Assembly: GCA_024305405.1 (NCBI GenBank)
Contig: JAKNDB010000068.1
Coordinates: 248,001 to 312,000, forward strand
Length of the DNA stretch: 64,000 bases
Reading direction: 5' to 3'
Source: Dirofilaria immitis
Taxonomy: Eukaryota; Nematoda; Chromadorea; Rhabditida; Onchocercidae
The translations under genes were made by a program, and so were the position numbers. Numbering within the stretch: position 1 is the stretch's first letter; every line of letters starts with the position of its first letter. Below, piece after piece: positions 38,991-51,200 of the stretch. Below the pieces are notes generated by a model. It was not told where the DNA came from. It was given only the letters and a program-made list of their open reading frames with translations, and made no database searches.

Positions 38991-40006
38991 TTGATTGTTT
39001 TGATCAAATTCAATTCATAATTTAGCGATTCCTATAAATTATGAAATATATTAAAAAATTACGATATTATTTTTCCAATAGTTATTTATCTTTGATTGCA
39101 ATTTAGTATTTATTTTTTCTTTGCATTACTACGACTTTACTTCCTTTTTTTTTGGATGATTAATGAACATTGATTTATAATTTCATTTTTCATCTCATAC
39201 TTTTTTCCTAATTTCAGAATAAAAAAATTAAGCAAATTTTTTTTTAAAATTAATTTATAAAATAAGGAAAAATTAGTGAAAGCAAAAATGAAATAGAAAT
39301 GAAAAAAATTTTTGGTTTTTTTGTTTGTCAATTTTAAATTAAAAGAAAAAAAAAGAGATGATTGCTATTGGAATGTATTAATATATGATAATTGATTATG
39401 TTTCCTAATTCTTCCTAATTTATTATTTTGATTCATCAATCCAGAATTTTCCTTTTCCTTTTTACTTTTTATTTTCAAAGTAATAAAAAAAACCAAAAAA
39501 AATTGAAAATGAGAAATTGAAATTGTTAAAGCGAATGAAATAGGTTTTCAATTTTGTAAAACTTTAGAAGAAAAAAAGAAGATAGTTGATAATATTTGGT
39601 AAAGTAAGTGCATCGAGAAAAAAAAAGAAAGAAAGAAAGAGAAGGTAAATGAAAAAACGATTGATTTCTTAATTAATTCATTAATTATCTTAAATTTTCA
39701 AATTTATTTTTTTCCCTCCCAATCGTTCCTTGCTTCCAATAGTACATTCTTCGTTTTTTTTTTTTCGAGACAAGATTTGATAATTGGTTTAGTTGAAATC
39801 AAAAATTATTCCAATCAAAAATTAAATTTTGATCGACAGAATAAAACTTAATAATTGATCATTTGATCCAGCAAGTTAAAAAATTATCGATGAGAATACA
39901 ACTAATAATTGCTAATTATCATTTCGAAATGCAGTATGGAAAATAAAATTAGCGGCAATAGTTTGTTGAAAATTTTTCTCGAGAGATATCGGTAGAAAAT
40001 TGAAGG

Positions 40007-40185
40007 TATTTGTGAATTTAATTCGCTTAAATTATCACAAGACATTTGTATATCCAATTCGTCTCAAATCAGCACAAGATATTTGTGAATTTAATTCGCT
40101 TAAATTATCACAAGACATTTGTATATCCAATTCGTCTCAAATCATCACAAGATATTTGTGAATCCAATTCGTCTCAAATCATCAT
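40007..40185. repeat. 36-bp tandem repeat, about five units
   Basis: Alternating units with TTTGTATATCCAATTCGTCT and TTTGTGAATTTAATTCGCTT, each followed by CAAATCA.CACAAGA or similar. The higher-order period is 72. The repeat reads open in one plus frame, but this is only a consequence of a unit length divisible by three. Confidence 0.85.
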
Positions 40186-40680
40186 GATACTTCATTTTGA
40201 TCTATCTCAGACAGCTACCATTTTATTTCGAATATCATAATTTGCTACCTTTTTCTTTTCTTCATATATTCAATATTTTTGCAAAATTGTTTATTTAAAA
40301 AACAACAAATATTTCGTATAATTGTTTATTGAAAAATTTTTTTAATTTATAATTTTAAATTATATTAAAATACAATACTTACGAAATAAATTTTTTTCTT
40401 TTTTTTTCAATCAACAGGCAACATGAGAGTTTTTCATTTTATCAATTACTCTTATAATGCCAACAATTGCAAAAAATAAAACAAAAAAAAAAGGAAAAAA
40501 CCTGATATTGATAATTTTTGATCAAAGATCAAAATAATAAATAGTTTTGAAACAGGTAAATTTATATCAAATTTTGAAAGATAACAAATAAATATATGTT
40601 TACGAGAAATAGTCAAGATTAGAAAAGAAAATACGACAAATAATCTCAAAAATGCTATTGATATCTTAAATTGAGATATT

Positions 40681-43600
40681 ATGAAAAATTTTTTAAAATT
40701 TGCAAATTATAGCATGAAATTAGAGCCGTTCAAGGAAGTTTTAAAACGTCAAATACCAATCGAGATTGGTAAGCCAATACCAATGATCGTTTATAATATT
40801 GATCATCCTAAAAATTGCGGTGATCCATGGATTGGTGCATATTCAAAACATGGCTTTTGGTATAAATTTTCAAATGGTACCAATGATGATTATGAAAAGA
40901 TAAGCATTCAATAATTTAATCATACTTTTTATTCTATCATTAATTAAAATTTCAAATATAATTTAATCATTGTTTTCAATCTTCTTTTGAGAAATAATAA
41001 TTTAATTCAATCAATATTGCCATCTTTCAACATTGATGCTACATATATTAGGTAAATATTACTATTTAAATGATTATATTAATTTATATGCAAATCATTT
41101 TCGAAATAATTTATTATTCTTCTTGTTCAGGTTGTTGCTCATGCATTCATCAGTGATTCATATAAAATTAATTACGATTCATTAAAAATATGGAAAACAA
41201 TTTCATCATGCAATTCTCGATTTATTGTCGCAAAAAATCAAAGTCAATCATAGTTATTAAAATATTTTACAAAAATAATGAAATTTATTTGTTAATTAAT
41301 ATTGACAATATTTTCTTTTTTTTCATTCCTTTTATTGCAATAAAATTTATGATAAATTAATTTGTATATTTTGTATCCACTTTTTCATTTTTTTTTAAAT
41401 CTTACTTTTCAATTTATTTCACAATTTTTCATTTTCATTTGATAAGTTAATAAATTATGATTATTTCGATATGATAATGACATCTAATTTCCAATATTAT
41501 TACGTACATTTGAAATCATTAAAAAAGTTTAATAATTTTTGATAATAACTATCCGAAACCTTATCACTTCTTTTCTACCTCTCTCTCTCTCTCGCACTCT
41601 CTCTCTCTCTCCCTTGCTATACTTTTCAGGTTTACCTTGATATACATATTATAATTATTTTAAAAAAATTTAGTTATAATTAATATAATTATTGGAAAAT
41701 AATCAAACTAATTTTTAAATAAAAAAATTTTTTTGAATAATTTTGAAATTGATCAGTTTTTAAATTATTGATTTCTTTTTGCAGTGATTAAATTTTAAAT
41801 AATTTTTCAAATACATATATGACAAATATATAATTATTGATTGATAAAATTAATCATTGTCGAGAATATTTGATTATAATATGAGTATCAAAGAATAATT
41901 CTCATAAATATATAAGAATTCAAAAAAACTTTAGACTATCTTAATCATTAAATTATCAAGTTCTTATCAAAATTAAACTTTAGCTGATTTTTCAAAAAAT
42001 CCAAGAAAAGTAAATAATAGTTAAGATGGAAAAATGTAAACTTATCATTGAAATAATTAATAATTGAACGATATTTGAAATACTTTCTCTTTTTTTTAAT
42101 TTTAAATTATACATATTTTCTAATTTATGAAAATAAACTTATTCAGCAAAACAATTCGGCAATTGTTTCATTATCACTGCCATAATTGTTTAATATTATC
42201 GTTAACATAATTGTTAATATTTTGCTGCTACAATTTGTTATTACTATTACTATTAACAAAGTTATTATCAGAATTATTATCACAAAATTGTTTAATACTT
42301 ATCATTTTCATTATGCATAAAGTGTTATAAAAAACAATTTTTGTAAACATAATTATTTTAAAAGAATGAAAAAGAATTCTTAAAATTAATTTTTAAACTA
42401 TTAGCTTCTTTTTCATTTTCTTTTTTCAAAATTAAATTTTACTCGTTCTCGAATATCTTTTCGAACAAATAATATAAAACTTTTTGACATTTAGAAAAAA
42501 ATAATTTATGATGAAATTTCGGTGATAAAATTTACAAATAGTATCGATTGAATTTTCTTGCAAAAAGTTAGCGAATTTTTTTCGTCTCTTCAACTTTAAC
42601 AAAACAAAATTTATTATTAATACTTTTAAATGAAATGAAATAAAATTATTTCATAATTGATAATAATTAATTATACTGATAAATTATAAAAAAATGAATA
42701 ATTAATTATACTGATAAATTATAAAAAATTGAAAATCGAAATTCGATAACTGATAATAATTAATTATACTGATAAATTAAAAAAGTTAATAATTAATTAT
42801 ACTGATAAATTAAAAAAGTTAATAATTAATTATACTGATAAATTATAAAAAAATTGAAAATCGAAATTTGATAACTGATAATCATTAATTATACTGATGA
42901 AATTTAAAAAAAAAAGTTGAAAATCGCAGTTTGTTTGATAAAAACGTAAAAACAAATTTACGAACAATTTTTTCTTTTTTCTTTTTCTTTTTCTTAACAA
43001 AACTTTTATATGTCTTATTTGTTCTTATCTTTTCTTTTTCTCATTTCAAATGTATTTGATAGTTAATAAAAAAAAAAAAAAAGAAATTATCGAAAAACTT
43101 TTTTGTTTTTTGCTTTTTTTCAATTCTTTTCAATGATTGGTTATTTTAATTTTTGTTCCTAATAGTGTTTCATGCACTTCATCGTTATTTTATTTTATTT
43201 TTAATTTTTCTTTTTTTTTTTAATTTTTGTTTATTCACAGGTAATGAACTTCTTGGTAGTATAATGATTACTTACCTTAATAATATTGCAATTATTGGTT
43301 TATACTACATCATTGAAGAGTATCGACATTCAGGTATTGGAAGTAAACTTTTAACGAAGTATTAAAAATGTCATTAGTAATGAAATAGTCATATTTCATT
43401 CAGGTAATTTTCACTTTCATCTTCTCTCTCTGTTTTTTTTCTTTTCGTTTCATTTCTTTTTTTGTCTTACTCAAATAATTTTAATCAATGGTTTTATTAA
43501 TGAAATGAAAAAGCAAATTAAAAAAAAAAACTGATCATATAATAATCAAATAAAAATTTATAACGCATAACATAAGGCGTAAATTTACGTAATTGCAGAC

Positions 43601-45559
43601 GTAAAATACAGACGTAAAATCGTAAAATTACTATTGCATGCATTAAATTTAAACAAAAATAACGTATCATAAACGACGGAATTATTAATTTAAAATTAAA
43701 TAATTGATCATTTAATCAATCAAAATGATATGCATTAAAGAGAGAAAAGTAATTCTATAATTTAATAGCATATATATTTGCCTAAATGATGATACTATCA
43801 ATTAAAATAAATTTATCAAATACATCAAAAAATTTTCTATCCTTTATCATTTATCATTAATTAATTATGGTATTAATTTTTCTTGTTCTACAATTAATAT
43901 CAAAATATTTTTACAGTTCTGTGCATTTTTTTGTCATTCATTTTTACAGCCTATCAAATATATTTAATTAATGATTAACTTAATTTGAAGATATTTTTAT
44001 TTTTAAGATTTCAAAATATTAAAATATGGTTTTTTTGAGAGTCCTTAATTTTATTCATAAGAAATATATCATTATAACGAATATATAGTTTTAAAGAAAA
44101 ATTATCATTTAGTGAATATAATTTGAATAAATCGAAATTCTCTAATATTGATGATAAAAATATATCATTATAGCGAATAAGGTATTTATGAGATAACGAT
44201 TTTCATTCGATCAATTAATATAATTATTGATGAAAGCTGTAAATAAATAGAAAGCTAAATGCTTCATTAAAAGTGATGATAACATTTTTGGATGATATTT
44301 TCAGCAATTTTTTTGCAACATCGATATCATCATATTGCTTTAATAAAATTCTGATAATTCTGTCTCTTGAAAATAGCTATGAATTTAAATACACAATTTT
44401 AACATACCTTTATTCTAGTATTCTATTTTTTCATTTTCTTTCTGTTAATTTCTTTTTTCTCTTTCTTTCTGTTAATTTCTTTTTTCTCTTTCTTTCAAAT
44501 TTATAATTTATAAAAATTTGACTAACTTTTTTTTTTTTTAATCTATCAATTTTATTTAGCATCATATTTGGCTAATAAATGCTATCGTTTTGATTTTACA
44601 AAATCATTCTTACAACAACAACAACAACAACAACAATGGAAATTTGCTACCTATGAAATTAGTAATCCATCCGGGTTTCCTACTCTTCAGGTTTTGTCCT
44701 AAATTTTCCTCTAAAAATTTATTGATTTATTTTTTTCCTATTAAACTTATAATAATTGATTAAAAAAATTTCAGAATAACAATATTACAACTATCAAATA
44801 TAACAATCTTTCGAATATTGAATTTTATCAATTATCAAAATATGATAATAATCTAACACAATTGAATCGTGATATTTGGTTAAAAGAATGGTTTAAACGT
44901 GAACATTTCAATACATACATTGCCTTTAACGAAGTATTAAAATGTTTTTTTATTTCAAATTTTTTTTCTTTTTCTCATTGAATTTCTTTTTTTTTTAGAA
45001 TAAATTTTTATGACTTAATAGAATATATAAATTTTTGGAATTTTTTAAAAATATATTCTCTCATTTTTAAATAAACTTTTTTTTTTTTTTAGAACAAAGT
45101 AATCGGATATGGATGTTCAAGAGAAGTAGCCGGTGGTTATGTTTTACCATTATTAGTTGGTCCATTATATGCTGATAATTTTGAAATTGCTAATGCACTA
45201 CTTTATGCTATATTAAAAAATATTATGTAAATTATTTATTGATTATAATTTTCTCGAGAATTTCTAACTTTACTAAATTCTAATCTTTTCCTTTTTTTTC
45301 AATGAAATACGTTTATTTTGTGAAAAAAAAGTTTATTTCCATAATTAATAATTATGTTATGGTAATATTCGTGGAATAAATTTTTTTTTTTTTTTAGAAT
45401 CCAGAAAATGATTATGATTGGGATCCGGATATTTATGCAATATATAGACGAAATGTATATTTCATTATACCTGAACAAAATACTCAAATGATTGCATTAA
45501 TGGAAAAATTAAAAGGTGAAGGAGGAATGATTAAAAAGATCGATTACATTATATTGTAA
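40681..45559 (+). CDS. GNAT-type acetyltransferase-like gene, frame-disrupted
   Basis: Candidate exons: 40681-about 40910, possibly 40998-41052, 41131-41242, 43241-43403, 44560-44690, 44775-44933, 45093-45226, 45398-45559 (or donor at 45556). The core has GNAT features: SNELLGSIMITY (beta strand), IIGLYYI, then EYRHSGIGSKLLTK, the R-x2-GxG/A coenzyme A-binding loop. Later exons (YIAFNE, NKVIGYGCSRE, VGPLYADN) suggest a second, C-terminal acetyltransferase-like half, as in the nematode DUF1248/YitH-like proteins. A (CAA)7 tract encodes seven glutamines. Frame breaks of one A are needed at 43357-43358, 43364-43368 and 45215-45220. The join between the first exon and 41131 is unresolved: no in-phase donor follows YEKISIQ. 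It could be an intact gene with sequence errors or a decaying one. Confidence 0.55.
42655..42905. repeat. Tandem repeat of AATTAATTATACTGATAAATTA units
   Basis: About six copies share TAATTAATTATACTGATAAA, spaced about 30-36 bases apart with some longer gaps. It is located in an intron of the GNAT-like gene. Confidence 0.9.
44442..44499. repeat. Pyrimidine-rich direct repeat
   Basis: Two adjacent copies of TTTCTTTCTGTTAATTTCTT followed by TTTTCTC, located just before the exon that starts at 44560. Confidence 0.85.
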
Positions 45560-45775
45560 GTAATTTCTCTTTCTTTTATTTTTTTATATTTTCATCTAAC
45601 GTTTTCAATAAAATTTTAATTCGATTAGATTGAATGCAATTAAGTTTAAAAGTTGAAATTATCAAATTTTTCTTTTCTTTTTTTTTTTAAAGAAATTATC
45701 TATTCTAAATCATCGTGATATAAAACAGCATCAATTGATAGATATATTTTTGATTCTGATCAGTGGAATAATTTA

Positions 45776-45905
45776 ACGGGAAATATAAGATTTTAACGTC
45801 TTGACGGGAAATATAAGATTTCAACGTCTTGACCTGTTTTGTTTTTTGATGGGTGAATAATTTAACGGGAAATATAAAGTTTTAATGTCTGGACGGGAAA
45901 TATGG
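45776..45905. repeat. GGGAAATATAAGATTT repeat, about four copies
   Basis: Copies of ACGGGAAATATAAGATTT.AACGTCTTGAC occur at about 45776, 45808, 45866 and 45893; the first two are adjacent and the later ones diverged. Confidence 0.8.
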
Positions 45906-47759
45906 GATTTCAAATTAAAAGAGAGTTAAAATGAAAATTATACAGATGAAATCAAAGAATTTAGGCTGATTACAGTTATGGTTAAAATTTTTGAAATATA
46001 TCTTACCTTCTATTATTAATTTATACTATAGTATATTATATATTAAATCAATGACAGATTAAAGATATAAACATTGAAATATTAATTTAGGGATGAAAAA
46101 TTATTTACTTTAAAATAAATGAAAGAGTATTTTTAATTAGCATATTTCTTCGATATACAATCTATCTTGAATCGAAAATAGCAAATTTCTAATTCAATTT
46201 GTTTCTTTTTTAACATATGCCTTATCACCATAAATAATCATCAATTTCTAATGATTGAATAGATAGATAATAGCAATAAGATTGCTAATTTAGATAAGAG
46301 CAAAAAAAAACATCAATTATTTGAATCGCTTAATGAAAGCATTAATCGTAATCATTTGATTTTGATTAATAGCATATTAGGAGATTGATAAGATAATATT
46401 TTGTGCGGAATTTAATGAAGAACTTGTGCCATTTTATTATGCTAAATATTTAATGAAATTATTATTCATTCTAAAATTTATTCTAAAATAACAGTTACTC
46501 ATATAAATTTCTCAAGTTTTTTTTCGAGAATAATCTCATAGTAATTTCTAAATGCTACAATAAATTGAATAATTCATCGTTTCATTTTGGAAATATGTGC
46601 AAGCTCTATAATCAAGCATATGATAAGATGATTATCATACTTGCAACAATTATTATTATATTATCACTTATTTGGTTTGAATTCAAAAATATACCAAGAA
46701 AAAATCTGATACGTTAATAAGCGTAATTAAATTTTCACGTAATATTTATTTGAAATTTTATCATATATTACAGTATGTTTAAAAATTATATTTCATTCAA
46801 ATCAATGAGAGAAAAAATTTAGCTAAATGATTATTGCGGTATAAAATAATGATAAAATTTTGTAGTACAATGATATTGTCATATCATCCTTCTCTTTTTC
46901 CTTCTTTTTTTTCTTTATTAAGAAATAGAACCGATGAAAGATTAATTTAAAAATGATTTATTTCTTTTCTTTTTATTTCCATCAATGGAAATAAAATTTT
47001 CGCTCAATTGATTATTGTTAAAAAAAATTTTTCATACATAAACAAAAATATATCCTTTCAATGATACATTCAATTATGTACCTCATTTATGAGTTATAAT
47101 AGGAATATACGAATGATCATAAGCGATCATAAGATCGATATAATAACGAAAAAATAGCATTTAAAATCAACATAATAGTAATGCGATTCAAAAAATTGAT
47201 CGAGACCAATGTTCAATAGAAATTCGAGAATTAGCGTTTCAAATTAACCAATTTTCAGACTCAAACGACGGATAATTTGCCAAATATTGACTTCAACAAG
47301 ATTTTCGCCATTTCCGACATACATATGTCAGTCATATAATATATGACTAAATTCAGAAATCTTTTTTTCGAATCCGTTATTTTTATTAATTATTTCTAAT
47401 TTGATTCCGTATTAATCATCTTATAAAATGAATGAAAATAAAGAGTTTGAGCATAAATAAATTCTTTCAAGAATGTTACAAAAAAATCAAAGTCACCGTT
47501 ATTGAAAAAATTTGTATCTAAGATTTTTATTAATATCCATTGTGGTTTGCTTCATTCGAAATAAGGCGAATGATAATTTTGATATTACAAATAATTTATA
47601 TTATGTAACTTATGTTATCACGATGGGAACAGTTATGAATTTGCTTCAATTAATAATCAATAATTATTTTTCAAAACACTCGGCTAATTTAGATTTCCGT
47701 GAATTTGTGAAAATTTCTTGCAGTTCTTTTATTTTTATTTGAAGTAACAATCAAACTAA

Positions 47760-48220
47760 AAGTGTAACAGGAAGCAAACAACATATATCAATCCCGAAAA
47801 CAAAAGAAACAATGCACAAAGAAAATATTAGAAACTAAAAATAAATCAAGACAACCTATAAAGTTAAAACATAAACTGCAACAAAAATTTTTGCAATTGA
47901 AAAGATCAGTAACAGCAGAAACTGCAATTGATATTCTATATCAATATCCATGAGTACCTTTCAGCTTCTATTAAACAGATAAATGAGAAGCCGATTGATT
48001 ATTATAGATACCTTGGAAAAAATTTATCAGAAACTCAACCAATAAATTAATGATCAGATGGGTTAAACAAAAATCCAAGTGAACAACTATTAATTCATCA
48101 ACACCGGTTAAAAAAGGTTGAAGCAATAACTACTAGCAGATGGGAAAAAAGTCATAAAACAGCTAAGGCAAATAGACAGATCAGAACATCACTAAGATAC
48201 TGTAAAAATGCCTAAATAAT
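47760..48220 (+). pseudogene. Possible decayed coding relic
   Basis: Within a region less AT-rich than its surroundings, plus-strand frames read KLQQKFLQLKRSVTAETAID, then KQINEKPIDYYRYLGKNL, then ADGKKVIKQLRQIDRS, but in changing frames and with stops between. The Lys/Gln-rich helical character is like the N-terminal part of retroelement gag-type or coiled-coil proteins. No terminal repeats or target duplications were seen. This may simply be chance. Confidence 0.25.
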
Positions 48221-48280
48221 GACGGAATTCTCGTTTCTTCTCAAGAAAATGCTCATAATAATAGAAGTTCCCTTCTATTT

Positions 48281-51200
48281 TTAATCCACATCCAAGAAGA
48301 AATAGTTCCCACTCTTTTTCTGTTCCATATCTTTGACAGAATCTTTCTTGTTGATACGTGGCCGATAATTATCTTTATCACGTCGAAATGTTATATCTAG
48401 GAGTCGCAAAAATCGATTCATTCCTTCCAAAAGTGACTGAGGTCTGTAAAAAGAAAAAAAGGAACATATTTTCGGCTTTTTTAAAAATCAAAATAATCTC
48501 TAATAACCTTTTAAAAATTAAGATACACAATGTATTTTGAAAAACTAACGATTGTGCTGAAGCAGATTTTGATGGTATTCCTTCAAAAACTATCACACGA
48601 TCAGCAAGATATGTTCCCATCAAAAAGTCATGCTCAACAACGAATGCTGTTTTCTTCGCATGCAAAATGAACCTGTTGATCAAGCAAAATTAAAATAAAT
48701 TAGAAAAAAATAGTATTTGACATGTATTAATAATTCAAAATAAGAACGACAATAAGAAATCAAATTTAATAGTTCAATCCATAAATTCAACTCCATTAAT
48801 AGTATTCATTTGAATGTCCAATTCTGAGAGTTAAAAAACGAAAAAAATTCTTCATGACGCATCTCTGTACTGAAATATGAAGCAAAACTTTATACTCTAA
48901 GTATATAATTCATTCGGATGGCAGTTGTAAATGCAATGTAATTAGATCATGTTTAATCACATTATTTTGAATAATTGTTTTGCTGAAGGCTTCATTATAC
49001 ATAATGCCTGTCTAACATTTTTTTTCGTAAACATAATGAGAGCCCATAATAACGATGGATCATAATAGTTACAGTAAGTCAGTAATAATCAGAATGCTTA
49101 GAAATTCATTAAAACTACCTTTTTATAACTTTCGCAGCATGCAATCGCTGCTCTGAATCAAGATATGCGCTTGGTTCATCGATCAGATAAACATCAGCCA
49201 CTTTTCCGAGACACAAGGCTAATGCAACTCGTTGCAATTCACCACCAGATAAATGTTGCACCTAGAGAAACACTTTGAGGCTTATTTGCATTTCACATAT
49301 CAAACAAATCAAAACCTAGTAGAATCAAAAAAATAAAAACAATATCTGCTTATATGAGTTCCATGTTCTTCTAAATACTTGATTTAACTTAATTTAACAT
49401 TCAAGAGAAACAATTCTCTATAGTTAAAATTATAAAGTCCAAAAAGAGAACGACCAACGAAAGAAATTTTACTTCAAGATTGAGCAAATCGTCGATCATT
49501 AATGGCGACAAAACATCTGTTTTAAATTGTGCATGATTAATCATATCGGGTATTTTTTCATACAAGAGATGTCGCACAGAGCACTGTGACTTTGGACTAA
49601 TCTTTGCGGTTTGTAAGAAATATTCAGCCGTGGAATTTCCGTCGAGTTATCATCCACTTGCAAATTGCCAGCAAGAATCCTGAAATATTTTTTAAAATCA
49701 CTTTGTAAAACTTAAAGCTCGAAATCAAAAATAAATTTTTATGATTGTATATTAGTGGCGAATGATTTATTAAGTAAATAAAGAATCTACTTTCCCAAGA
49801 GAACTTTTCTTTGATATTCTCATTAAAACTTTGGGAAGCGTTTTTCTCACTATAGTACATAAAACGATAAGTTTTACTATTCGAAAATATATTTTGTAAG
49901 TAACGAATGCTACGTGCTCATGAGACTTCGAGATTGCAAACAATGGAGACTTAAATCATTTTCATCCAAAAATGTCAGTCTTAGCTCTATGATTTCCAAA
50001 ACAAAACCAGACCTAATCATTGTTGTTTTTCCAGTACCATTTTCTCCGAGCATAACGATAATTTCAGAATCCGTAAATTCACCACCTTCAACTTTTAATT
50101 CAAAATTCCCTATACGTTTAGTAAATGATGGATATGTGTAACGAGCTGTTCGTTTAACTACTTCCTTCTCTGCTTGATCGGTTACTTTGAAGGATAACTC
50201 AGAATCTCTGCAATGTACAGATTGAAAAATACAATTATATTTCTCAAATAGATAAATCTGTATTCTAAAGCAGGAAAAATCTACTTTAAACAAACTAGAC
50301 ATTATACCTGAAACGCATATTTTCAGTTGGAATAAAGCCATCCAAAAATATATTAATGCCTTCTCTAACACCAGATGGTAGTGTTACAACGCCATAGACC
50401 CCTGGCATGCCATAAAGACAGCACACAAAATCAGAGAGATAATCTAGTACAGCCAAATCATGTTCGACAACAATGACATAACTGAAAAAGAATAACGATC
50501 TAGTCTGAAGAAGCTCAAAATTTCTCTTTGCATTATAAAAGATCCTAATAGCAGTTCTGAAATACAAGCTAAAAACAAATAAAATGATACTTTATATTGT
50601 ACAAACTAAAGAGTAAAATGTTTATTCTTGCTCTACCTAATATTTCTAAACTGTATTTTTATGGATGCTAAAAAGAAACTTACTTATGGGGTGTTACTAA
50701 ATCTCGAATAATTTTGGCTGCTTTTAAGCGTTGTTTTACATCCAAATAACTGGATGGCTCATCGAACATATAAACATCAGCATGCTGCACAACGCACATT
50801 GCTATTGCAAAACGCTGCAGTTCTCCACCGGACAACTGATCAAGCATTCGGTCTTTAACACCATTAAGCTCTGCAAAATGCTATCGACTGTTAAAATCTC
50901 ATCAAAAAAGAATTTTTCAATCGATATCAAAATTCTAAATAAGTTGATGAAAGAATTTTAGAAACATTTCCAAAAAATCGATTAAGAATATACCTAATTC
51001 TTCGCAAATTTGAAATAAGTTTTCGCGGTCACATTTTTTTCAGTAATTCTTGCACCTGTCCTTTCGCTGCTCTGCAAATTTAAAATAAATCCTCAAGAAT
51101 AAAATAAATATATGTATAATTTCTCTCGTTCTTTTCACGAAAAAATTTGAAAAACTTGAGTCATCATAAAATTTTCACTTTTCATCCCTTTTCGGTTTAT

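Larger units (their letters stand above)
36384..40680. other. Intergenic region with several simple arrays (4.3 kb)
   Basis: No exon was recognised. Contents: imperfect copies of TATCAATAATTTGAA.ATAATTT at about 36775-36900; an ATC/ATT triplet region at 37645-37727; an array of roughly 30-bp units at 38605-38990; and a 36-bp-unit array at 40007-40185. It separates the divergent CPG4-like (-) and GNAT-like (+) genes and should hold both promoters. Confidence 0.6.
45560..48280. other. Intergenic region between GNAT-like gene and ABCE1
   Basis: Contains a GGGAAATATAAGATTT.AACGTCT direct repeat near 45776-45905 and a less AT-rich block at about 47760-48220 with coding-like but stop-interrupted stretches. 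No intact gene was recognised. Confidence 0.5.

Noticed and set aside
40046..40240. Protein gene across the 36-bp repeats
   Set aside because: The open frame only reflects a repeat length divisible by three; there is no start context or splice partner.
47512..47742. Hydrophobic open frame beginning LRFLLISIVVCF
   Set aside because: It has no ATG at the start, no acceptor in phase, and no family signature.
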